Shown in pieces: positions 38,452 through 46,781 of a stretch of 64,000 bases of DNA. The stretch covers positions 248,001-312,000 of the forward strand of contig CAVVOG010000001.1 in NCBI GenBank assembly GCA_963749895.1, written 5' to 3'. The notes below the pieces were generated by a model that did not search any database, was not told the DNA's origin, and was given only the letters and a program-made list of their open reading frames with translations. Origin of the DNA: AC-51 sp963749895. Its GTDB lineage: Bacteria; Actinomycetota; UBA4738; HRBIN12. The position numbers and the translations under genes were made by a program. Position 1 is the first letter of the stretch, and each line of letters starts with the position of its first letter.

Positions 38452-40816
38452 GCCAACGGACCGCCAAGCTCCTGTCGCGGTCGATCTTCGCGATCGCCGT
38501 GCTCACGATCGTCGCGACGGGCGTGGTCACGCTCACGACGTTCGACGATGCGGAGCCCGGCCAACTCCTGGTGATCCCGGCCGACCGAGCAGCCGCGATC
38601 AGGCAGGAGGCGGCGTTCTACGAACCGAGTTCGTCCAGCGTGCGACCTGGCCTGTCGAGTGTTCGCGCCGAGAGGATGCGCCGGCCCCCGACCCCGCGCT
38701 GGGCGACGCCCCCGCGGTCTACTGCGACCTGGAGAACCGGCGTGCGAAGGGGGACGACCTCGCACCGGACGGCGTCAGCCTTGGCTCGATCGTCGGGCTC
38801 GCCGTCCTCCTCCTGTGGCTGACGACGGGGAGCCTGATCGTCTCCCGCCAGCCTCGCAACGCCGCAGGCTGGATCTTCCACGCCGTGGGCTTCAGCGTGA
38901 TCGTCGAGTTCCTCGCAGGGAGCTGGGTGTTCATCGGAGCGAAGGCGGCTCCGGGATCCGTCCCGTTCGTCGGCGCGATCGCGCTGACGACCGAGTACGC
39001 GATCGTGACGGTGATCCTCCTGCCGCTGCTCTGGCTGCTCTTCCCCGACGGCCGACCACCCACGGCGCGCTGGCGGTGGCCGCTCCGCATCTACGCGGCC
39101 GCCTTCGCCCTCGCGTTCCTCGCGGTGCTCTTCACGCCCGGCGCGCTCAACAACCTGGTCGACCTCGGGATCGTCTACCTGAACCCACTCGGCATCCCGG
39201 CCCTGGCGGGGATCGGGCCCGCCCTCCAGGGTGTGGGCGTCCTCACGGCTCTCGCGATCGCGGTGGCGACCGTGTTCGGGGTCCGAGGCAGGTACCGCAG
39301 GGCCGAAGGCGAGGAGCGCCAGCAGATCCGCTGGCTCCGTTTCGTCACCACGCTCGCGATCGGATCGCTCATCGTGATGTACGTCGGGGGGATCAGCCTC
39401 GAGATCGTCGTCGGGAGCGAGGCCTCGCGCGCACGTTTCGGGTGGTGGTGGCCGTTCTGGTTCTCGGTGACCGCGTTCACGATCGGCCTCGGGATCCCCG
39501 CCGCCTACCTGATCGCGATCTTCAAGCACGGACTGTGGGACCTGGACGTCGTGATCAAGAAGACGGTCCAGTACGCCGTGATCGTCACGGTGACGGCCGT
39601 CGTCGCGGTGGTGGTCGTCGTGGGTATCCCTGCGCTCGTGCTCGGCTCGGAAGCCGACGTGGACTTCTGGCTCGTCGTCGTGCTGGCAGCGCTCCTGGCA
39701 GCGGCGTTCACCTGGGTCCGGGGACCCGCACGACGGCTCGCGGACCGTCTCGTCTACGGCAAGCGCGCCACGCCGTACGAGGTGCTCTCGGAGTTCGGGG
39801 CCCGCGTCGGCGGCACCTACTCGACCGAGGACGTCCTTCCGCGGATGGCGCAGCTGGTAGCCGAGGCCACCGGCGCTTCACGGGTCGACGTCTGGTTGCG
39901 CGTGGGACCGTCGCTCCGTCCCGAAACGACGTGGCCGGCCGATGCGTCGCCGCCGGACGCACGGGCGCTGGCCACGGACGCTGTGTCGCCGGCGCACGAG
40001 ACGGAGTCCGTCGTCGAGGTCCGGCACCAGGGCGAGCTGCTCGGGGCGATCACCCTCGAACAGCCGCCCGATGATCCGATGAACCCCGCTCGCGAGGCTC
40101 TCCTGAGCGACCTCGCCGCCCAAGCCGGGCTGGTGCTTCGGAACGTCCGCTTGATCGAGGAGCTCAGAGCCTCTCGTCTGCGCCTCGTCGCGGCGCAGGA
40201 CGAGGAGCGCCGCAAGCTCGAGCGCGACATCCACGACGGGGTTCAACAGCAGCTGGTGGCGTTGCAGATCCAGCTGAAGCTCGCCCGCTCCGTGCTGGGG
40301 CGCGACGCGGCACGGGCGGATGCGATGCTGGAGACGCTGCAGACCGTCTCGGCGGAGGCACTCGACGACCTGCGTGACCTCGCACGCGGGATCTATCCCC
40401 CGCTGCTCGCGGACAAGGGCCTGGCCGCCGCGCTCGAGGCCCAGGCGCGCAAGGCCGCCGTGCCGGTGGCGGTCCGCCCCGACGGGATCGGCCGCTACCG
40501 CCAGGACGTCGAGGCGACGGTCTACTTCTGCGTGCTCGAGGCCCTGAACAACGTCGCGAAGTACGCGGACGCGTCCCGGGCCACCGTCAGCCTCACGCAG
40601 GCGAGCGGAGCCCTGGTCTTCTCCGTGAGCGACGACGGCCGGGGGTTCGACCCCTCGGCGACGGGCTATGGGACCGGTCTCCAGGGCATGGCCGACCGCA
40701 TCGACGCGATCGGAGGGACCCTGGAGGTGAGCTCGACGCTGGGGCAGGGCACGACCGTGTCGGGTCGGCTCCAGGTCACGGAGCTGACCGGCGTCGAGCC
40801 ACGCGTGGATGGGTGA
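38448..40816 (+). CDS. Sensor histidine kinase, HisKA_3 type, apparent N-terminal frameshift
   Basis: The ATG at 38448 overlaps the previous kinase stop (ATGA) and opens a frame with a membrane helix (FAIAVLTIVATGVVTL) that ends at 38822. The rest of the kinase is in another frame, with membrane helices from about 38780, then ILFKHGLWDLDVVIKKTVQY-like family segment (about 39510), GAF-like region, a normal H-box (RRKLERDIHDGVQQQLVAL) and HATPase (DDGRGFD, GYGTGLQG). The frames must join somewhere in 38560-38750. No start codon is suitably placed for the second frame alone. Either a sequencing error or a real frameshift is present. Confidence 0.82.
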
Positions 40817-40890
40817 CCTCGGAACCGCCGCGGGCTGTTACCGTCGGAGGGAACGTTCCACCCCCGTCGAGGGAGTAGCCGGGCTCGGAC

Positions 40891-43650
40891 ATGCACGGAG
40901 GAACCTCGCGCCATTCGGCGCTGCTCATCGTCGTCGCGCTCACCGTGGCACTGCTGCCGACCGGGGCTGCGGCACGGACCATCGGGCCGGGTCGGTCCCC
41001 GTCGGCGGGCCTCGACGAGGCACCCCTCGACGTCCGTCGTCCCATCGCCTCACCCCGCGCAATGATCGCGGCGACCGCCGCCGCCCGTGTCGACCTCGGC
41101 GCGTCGCTCGGGAACCAGGCGATCTTCGAGCTCGACCCGCGCACCGGCACTCCTCGGGTGGTCGCGCGGCTCGATGGCTTCCTGACGGATCCGAGTGCCC
41201 TGCCCGCCGGAGACATCGCGATGGGCTTCGTGACCGACCATCTCGACGCCTTCGGCTTGTCACGCCCCGATCTTCGGACCTTCGTCCTGGTTCGTGACTA
41301 CGTCGACGTCGACGGTACCCATCACCTGTCGTGGGAGCAGCAGGCCCAGGGGATCGCCGCCTTCGACACGGGACTCGAGGCGAGCGTCACCGCCGACGGT
41401 CGTCTCGTCAACGTGACCGGATCGCCGGCGACAGGGCTCGGTCAGACGGGCCGAGCCGTCCCCGGACTGTCCAGCGCGGCCGCGATCGGGCGGGCTCGAA
41501 CGGCGGTGGGGGCGCCTGCGGCCGCGGCGCCCGCCGACACCGCGACCCTGGTCTGGTTCCACGGAGGACGCTCCCGCCTCGCCTGGCAGACGTTCACGAA
41601 CGTCTCCGACACGCGGCGACACCTGTCGGTGGTCGATGCCGCCGACGGCCGCGTGCTCTGGCGGACGAACCTCGTGCACCAGGCCACGGGACACGGCCTC
41701 GCCTGGCAGTACTTCCCGGGGTCGGAGGTCCCCGGCGGGGGCGGCGAGCAGCAACCCGTCACCTTCCCCGTGAACGGGAACGGCGCGCTGAAGGGCCCCA
41801 ACGCCCACGTGTACCTGGATCTGCGCGACGACTCACGCCCCGACCCCCGTGACCAGATCCCGTCGAACGGATCGTTGACGTGGGACGCCGTCGCCCAGCT
41901 GCGCGACGACGACAGCCGCGAGAACTGCTTCCCGGAGCACCCCTGCACGTGGGACAAGGACGTTCCCAAGAGCTGGCGGGCGAACCTCCGGCAGAACGCG
42001 GTCCAGGTCTACTGGTACCTGAACGAGTTCCACGACCACCTGCGGCGGGCCCCGATCGGTTTCACCCCTGCAGCCGGGAACCTCGAGGGTGCGGACCGGG
42101 TCCGTGCGGAGGTGTTCGACGGGGCCGCGACGGATGGTGGGCTCCCCGACCCCTACCACTACAACAACGCGAACATGTTCACGCCGCCGGACGGAGCTCC
42201 GTCGGTGATGCAGATGTACCTGTTCCGCAAGGATCGGTTCCAGCCCGGATGGCCATCGGCGAACGCGGGAGACGACGCCTCGGTCGTGTACCACGAGTAC
42301 ACGCACGCCCTCTCGTCGCGGCTCGTGACCTACCCCAACGGGATCGCCGCGCTCAACAGCTGGCAATCGGGCGCGATGGGCGAGGGATGGAGCGACTTCT
42401 ACGCGATGGACCTGCTCGTCGAGCGAGGTGCGGTGCTCGATACGGCCGCGCCGGCAGAGGTCGTCGTCGGCCAGTGGATCACCGGGGGCGACGGGATCCG
42501 CTTCCAGGCGACCGACTGCGCCGTCGGTGCGGGGTCGGGTCCATGTCCGGCGGGTTTCCGCACCGGGCCCGGCGGGTTCACCTACGGCGACTACGGCAAG
42601 GTCTACGGGGAACCGCAGGTGCACTCCGATGGTGAGATCTGGGCACAGACGCTCTGGGACATCCGCGAGGCGCTCGGCGTCAGGCTCGCGCGGAGACTGA
42701 TCACCCGCGGGATGGAGCTGTCCGTGTCCGACCCGTCGTTCCTCGACATGCGCAACGCGATCATCCAGGCGGATCTGCTCGCGACCGGCGGAGCGAACGC
42801 AGACATCCTGTGGGACGTGTTCCGCGAGCGCGGGATGGGGTACTTCGCGTCCGTCGTCGACGGGAACGACGTCACCCCGGTGGAGAGCTTCGCCGCACCC
42901 CCCTCCTGCGACGAGGATCCCTGCGGGACGATCAAGGGTCGCATCACCGACTCGAACACCCGCAGGCCCGTGCGGCGGGTCCGCGTGTCGATCGGCGGGC
43001 TCGGATCAGGAGGACCGACCACGACCCTTTCGGCGACCACCGATCGCGACGGTCGGTTCGTCCTTCGTCACGTCCCGCACCACACCTACCGCGACGTCGT
43101 GATCGATCGGTGGGGCTTGGAGCCCACCGTGCTCCACGGCATCACGGTCGACGGAACCGTCACCCTGAACCGAAGGGTCGTTCGCGACTGGGCAGCGATC
43201 GACGGAGGCGCCAGGGTCGTGAGCTTCACGCCACCCGACTACTCCGTGTTCGGATGCGGACCTGAGGGCGCGTTCGACCGCACGCTCGGAGCTGGGTGGG
43301 GATCTGACGCGCCCGACTCGACGTTCGGGAGCTTCAGGACCGGACCTCGGTCCGTGGTGGTGGAGCTGCCGAGAGCGATCGACGTCGCCTCGTTCGCGAT
43401 CGATCCCGGAGCGACGTGCGGTGACGGCCCCGCCGCCGCGGTCAAGGCGTTCGACATCTCGACGCGGACGCGAGGAGGGAAGTGGATCCTCGCCGCGCGC
43501 CAGACCAAGGCGCTCCCTCAGGGCATCCTCACCCGGGTCACCCCATCGGCCGGCACGGCGAACGTCCGGTACGTGAAGCTCACGATGCGGTCGAACCGCG
43601 GGGACCCGTACTTCATGGACGTCAGCGAGCTCAGCGTCCGCGGCCGCTAG
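40891..43650 (+). CDS. Secreted M36 (fungalysin) family metalloprotease
   Basis: 919 residues. A signal peptide covers about 1-28. An FTP-like propeptide region (60-260) precedes the catalytic domain, where HEYTH (468-472) holds two zinc ligands and the catalytic Glu and GEGWSDFYA (E498) gives the third. After 650 there is a Cys-containing linker, a carboxypeptidase-regulatory-like beta domain (IKGRITDSNTRRPVRRVRV) and a C-terminal discoidin-like beta domain that may bind cell surface or sugars. It would be exported and self-processed. It follows the kinase array by 74 bases. Confidence 0.9.
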   Translation: MHGGTSRHSALLIVVALTVALLPTGAAARTIGPGRSPSAGLDEAPLDVRRPIASPRAMIAATAAARVDLGASLGNQAIFELDPRTGTPRVVARLDGFLTDPSALPAGDIAMGFVTDHLDAFGLSRPDLRTFVLVRDYVDVDGTHHLSWEQQAQGIAAFDTGLEASVTADGRLVNVTGSPATGLGQTGRAVPGLSSAAAIGRARTAVGAPAAAAPADTATLVWFHGGRSRLAWQTFTNVSDTRRHLSVVDAADGRVLWRTNLVHQATGHGLAWQYFPGSEVPGGGGEQQPVTFPVNGNGALKGPNAHVYLDLRDDSRPDPRDQIPSNGSLTWDAVAQLRDDDSRENCFPEHPCTWDKDVPKSWRANLRQNAVQVYWYLNEFHDHLRRAPIGFTPAAGNLEGADRVRAEVFDGAATDGGLPDPYHYNNANMFTPPDGAPSVMQMYLFRKDRFQPGWPSANAGDDASVVYHEYTHALSSRLVTYPNGIAALNSWQSGAMGEGWSDFYAMDLLVERGAVLDTAAPAEVVVGQWITGGDGIRFQATDCAVGAGSGPCPAGFRTGPGGFTYGDYGKVYGEPQVHSDGEIWAQTLWDIREALGVRLARRLITRGMELSVSDPSFLDMRNAIIQADLLATGGANADILWDVFRERGMGYFASVVDGNDVTPVESFAAPPSCDEDPCGTIKGRITDSNTRRPVRRVRVSIGGLGSGGPTTTLSATTDRDGRFVLRHVPHHTYRDVVIDRWGLEPTVLHGITVDGTVTLNRRVVRDWAAIDGGARVVSFTPPDYSVFGCGPEGAFDRTLGAGWGSDAPDSTFGSFRTGPRSVVVELPRAIDVASFAIDPGATCGDGPAAAVKAFDISTRTRGGKWILAARQTKALPQGILTRVTPSAGTANVRYVKLTMRSNRGDPYFMDVSELSVRGR

Positions 43651-43651
43651 C

Positions 43652-44026
43652 TCAACCCGTCTCGGTCGCGGCGGTCCACGCCGACTCCAGGCGATCGGGG
43701 GCGAACGCCGCCTTCGGCACGTACGAGGCCGCGCCGCATTCGGCTGCCCGCGGCGCGTACTCCGCCTCCTCGTAGGTGGACAGCAGGAGCACCACCCGGG
43801 CGGTCCCCCCCGACACGATCCGGCGGGTGGCCTCGAGCCCATCGATCCCGGGAAGGTTCACGTCCATCAACACGAGGTCGGGCGAGAGATCGGTGGCCAT
43901 CGTGACCCCGTCCTCACCGGACTCAGCCTCTCCGACGACCTCGAACCCGTCGGTGAGCTCGACGACCATCCGCGCCGCAGAGCGGAACGGCTCTTGATCG
44001 TCGACGATGAGCACCCGGATCGCCAT
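43652..44026 (-). CDS. Stand-alone receiver-domain response regulator
   Basis: 124 residues, receiver only: DDQ near the N-terminus, phosphoacceptor in LVLMDVNLPGIDG, Ser/Thr in LLLSTYEE and Lys in YVPKAAF. It has no output domain. It converges with the M36 protease gene with one base between them. Similar in size to the receiver at 10544-10909. Given the three kinases nearby it may be a phosphate sink or relay, but pairing is not proven. Confidence 0.86.
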   Translation of the reverse strand: MAIRVLIVDDQEPFRSAARMVVELTDGFEVVGEAESGEDGVTMATDLSPDLVLMDVNLPGIDGLEATRRIVSGGTARVVLLLSTYEEAEYAPRAAECGAASYVPKAAFAPDRLESAWTAATETG

Positions 44027-44096
44027 GGTCTCCCCTTCAGCGTGGCACGCCGAGGGGCAACTGCCAGTGGTGCCAGCACCACATCCAGCTGGGGGG

Positions 44097-45554
44097 TCAG
44101 TGAGGGTCTTGCTCGGAGCGAGCGCGCCGCTCCTGCTCCTCCCGGCGCTCGCGGGAGCCCGGCTTCTTGAGCGCCGCGGTCCGCGCGAGCTTCGCCCGGA
44201 TCTCACCGGGGTCGACCGTCGATGAGCCAGGCGAACCGGCGGGGCTCACGAGACGATTCAGCACGTCGACGGCCTCGTCTCCCGGGCGAGCAGAGCTCGG
44301 AGCCACCGCCGATGCGGGCTCGGGCTCGGGGATGACCACCAGCTCGGGCTCGGGCTCGGGGATGACCACCAGCTCGGGCTCGGGCTTCGGTTCGGGTTCG
44401 GGTTCGGGTTCGGGTTCGACCTTCGTCCGCTCCGGCTCGGACGCGGACACCTTCTCAGGTGTCTCCACGATGTCGAAGGACTCGATCTCGGCCAGGTCCG
44501 GCTCGTCGGTCACCGCGTTGTCGGGCGAGGAAGACGCTGAAGCTCGATCAGCCTCGGCGATGGATCCTCGCGCGGGCTCGGGAACCGAGTGAAGTCTCGC
44601 AGGCTCCTGCGCGATCTGTCCCGCGGGTTCGGGTTCGGCGACCTCGGGCAACCGGACCACAGCCGGCGTCGGGGCCGGGGGGATCGCCCTGGGCGTCACA
44701 CCCTGCTGGGCGCGCAGGGCAGCGAGCGCGGACAACGCCCGCTGCAGCTCCGCTTCGAGCGCAAGCTTCGACCCCTCGAGCTCTTCGATCCGCCGCTCCG
44801 CCGCCTCGGACCGGCGTCGCGCCTGCTTCGTGGACTCACGCACCACCAGCTCGTCCTGGTCGACCACGACGAAAGACGAGGGAAGCGACCCGGGATAGAA
44901 CTTCACGCCCGCGCCGATGGGAGCCACCGGCTCGCGCATGGACGCGAGCGCGAGCAGCAGCGTCAGGGCAGCCCCGAGCAGCAGCAGGAGCCGTGCTCGG
45001 GTCCACCACGAGGTGAGATCGGCGAGCATCGCTCCCTCGTCGAGCTGGACCTCGCCGATCAGCGAGGGCGCACCCGCGAAGGCAGCGTAGGTCAGGAACG
45101 ACGGGTCGGTGCGCTCACCGGTGAGGGACCGTTCGGAGAGCACGCTGAGCGACGCCGTCGGATCGCCGAGAGCCGCCTGGAGCTGCACGTCGTTCAACGC
45201 TTCGCGCGAGCCCACGGCATCTCCGGGCGAGGAGGAGTACAGGAGAGCGCCGTCATCGGACCAGACCCGTACGGCTTCAACCGAACCCTCCACGAGCACA
45301 GGCGCCAACGCGGCGTTCAGCGCCTCCACCTGCGGATCGTTGAGCGAGCGCGTCACGTCCGACGTCGCCACCGACGGCTCGAGCCCGTCCCGGATCACGC
45401 TCGTCGCCCAGGCTGACGCATCGACCCGCCGCTGATCGACCGCGAGGTTCTGCATGCGGAACGTCGCGACCGCCAGCACGATGAACAGGAGCGCGAACGG
45501 CCACCAGACCTTCGCGCTGACCTCATCCCGCGTGAAACGGTCGAACAGACCCAC
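44097..45554 (-). CDS. Two-helix membrane sensor-like protein with coiled coil and Glu-Pro repeats
   Basis: 485 residues from GTG 45554, which has GGAGG five bases upstream. A first membrane helix (VWWPFALLFIVLAVATF) and a second (LLLLLGAALTLLLALA) bracket an outer domain of about 140 residues of the PAS/Cache-like size (VRVWSDDGALLYSSSPGDAVG). Inside there is a coiled coil (EAAERRIEELEGSKLALEAEL), then a long acidic, Pro-rich tail with repeats of EPEPELVVIP and a basic end. The outer part resembles bacterial sensor proteins, but no output domain follows. It may be a scaffold. Confidence 0.7.
   Translation of the reverse strand: MGLFDRFTRDEVSAKVWWPFALLFIVLAVATFRMQNLAVDQRRVDASAWATSVIRDGLEPSVATSDVTRSLNDPQVEALNAALAPVLVEGSVEAVRVWSDDGALLYSSSPGDAVGSREALNDVQLQAALGDPTASLSVLSERSLTGERTDPSFLTYAAFAGAPSLIGEVQLDEGAMLADLTSWWTRARLLLLLGAALTLLLALASMREPVAPIGAGVKFYPGSLPSSFVVVDQDELVVRESTKQARRRSEAAERRIEELEGSKLALEAELQRALSALAALRAQQGVTPRAIPPAPTPAVVRLPEVAEPEPAGQIAQEPARLHSVPEPARGSIAEADRASASSSPDNAVTDEPDLAEIESFDIVETPEKVSASEPERTKVEPEPEPEPEPKPEPELVVIPEPEPELVVIPEPEPASAVAPSSARPGDEAVDVLNRLVSPAGSPGSSTVDPGEIRAKLARTAALKKPGSRERREEQERRARSEQDPH
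44315..44386. repeat. 30-bp tandem repeat in the Glu-Pro tail
   Basis: Two identical 30-base units (44315-44344, 44345-44374) and a partial third encode ten-residue repeats ELVVIPEPEP on the minus strand. The perfect identity suggests recent duplication. Confidence 0.8.
44389..44418. repeat. Hexanucleotide repeat (GGTTCG)5
   Basis: Five exact copies of GGTTCG in a row, coding alternating Glu and Pro on the minus strand. Unit length is a multiple of three, so slippage changes the tail length without breaking the frame. Confidence 0.85.
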
Positions 45555-45650
45555 AGGCCCCTCCCAGGCTCCGGTCTCCAGGCGGGGCCGAGCGTACTCC
45601 CCCGTCGCCTCGCGTGGCATCCGGCGGACGACCTGCGTCGAACGGCGGCC

Positions 45651-46748
45651 TCATACGGCCGAAAGGCGAAGGAACGCCCGCTCGAGGACGAGCCGCACGT
45701 TCAGGTTCACGTCCTCCGCGAGCGCCGCCCGCGCTTCCTCCATCCCCGCGAGCCCCGCGACGGCTCGCTCGACGGACAGCTCGTCGATCGCGCGGTCCGG
45801 GTTCAGCAGGTCGTCCCGGGGTACCCCCGCTGCCGCGGCGACCCGATCGCGAAGGAACGCCGAAGCCGCGAGCAGGACCCAATCGACGGAGTCTCGCTCG
45901 GCACGACGCTCACGACGGTGGAACCGCACCTCGAGGCGGCGGATCGCCCCTCGATAGGCCTCCTCGGGACGACCCCGCTCGTCGAGGAACGGGGTCAGCT
46001 CACGGTCCAGTTCCGCCTTCAGACCCTTCTTGTAGTCGGCGGCGGCTCTCACGACGACGTCGGCGGCCTCCAGCGCGCCGGCTGGGCCGGCGGCCGCGCG
46101 ACCGAGCGCCGTCGACGCGGCGTCGCGGAAGGCGAGGCCGTCCTCGGCGCTGGCGAGCCGACGGGCGCGCCCGATGTTCCCGCCGGCGAGGCGTGCCGCG
46201 AGCCGAGCTTGGTCCTCGGCCACGCCCTCGGAGACCAGCTGATCGATGACGAAGGGCTCGGACAGGGCCGCGAACGTCACCACGTGGCACCGGCTCCAGA
46301 TCGTCGAGGGAAGCTCGTGCGCACGCGCGGACAGCAGCAGGAACACGGTATCGGCCGGCGGCTCCTCGAGCACCTTCAGCATGGTGTCCGCGGCGGCGGC
46401 CGACAGACGGTCCGCCTCGCGGATCACGAAGACCTTCCTGCCGGGCTCAGGGGCCGTGCGGTAGGCGGGCGTCCAGATCGCATCACGGATCGTGTCGACG
46501 TGGATGTCCCTTCCCTCCGGCTCGACGAGGAACTCGTTCGGGTGCTGGTCGATCAGAGCCAACCGGCAGTCACGGCACTCACCGCACCCTCCCCGGTGGC
46601 ACAGGAGCGCCGCCGCGAAGGCTCGTGCACCCAACGACTTGCCGGACCCCTCCGGACCTGCCAGCACGTACGCGTGGTGCGGACGATCGACAGCGCCGCG
46701 TAGGAACGCGAGCGCGCCCTCCTGGCCCGGGACCTCGAGGACCGACAT
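45651..46748 (-). CDS. holB: DNA polymerase III delta-prime subunit
   Basis: Clamp-loader subunit of the replicative polymerase. 365 residues. AYVLAGPEGSGKSLGARAF is an intact P-loop, the zinc-binding module is CHRGGCGECRDCRLA, and KVFVIREADRLSAAAADTMLKVLEEPP is the DnaX/HolB signature region. STIWSRCHVVTF stands near the SRC motif. The neighbouring thymidylate kinase (tmk) and topA are also its neighbours in other actinobacteria and Firmicutes (tmk-holB). It starts 33 bases after the tmk fusion gene. Confidence 0.93.
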   Translation of the reverse strand: MSVLEVPGQEGALAFLRGAVDRPHHAYVLAGPEGSGKSLGARAFAAALLCHRGGCGECRDCRLALIDQHPNEFLVEPEGRDIHVDTIRDAIWTPAYRTAPEPGRKVFVIREADRLSAAAADTMLKVLEEPPADTVFLLLSARAHELPSTIWSRCHVVTFAALSEPFVIDQLVSEGVAEDQARLAARLAGGNIGRARRLASAEDGLAFRDAASTALGRAAAGPAGALEAADVVVRAAADYKKGLKAELDRELTPFLDERGRPEEAYRGAIRRLEVRFHRRERRAERDSVDWVLLAASAFLRDRVAAAAGVPRDDLLNPDRAIDELSVERAVAGLAGMEEARAALAEDVNLNVRLVLERAFLRLSAV

Positions 46749-46781
46749 GGGCGCAGGGTACCGACCGGGACCGACCCTCGC

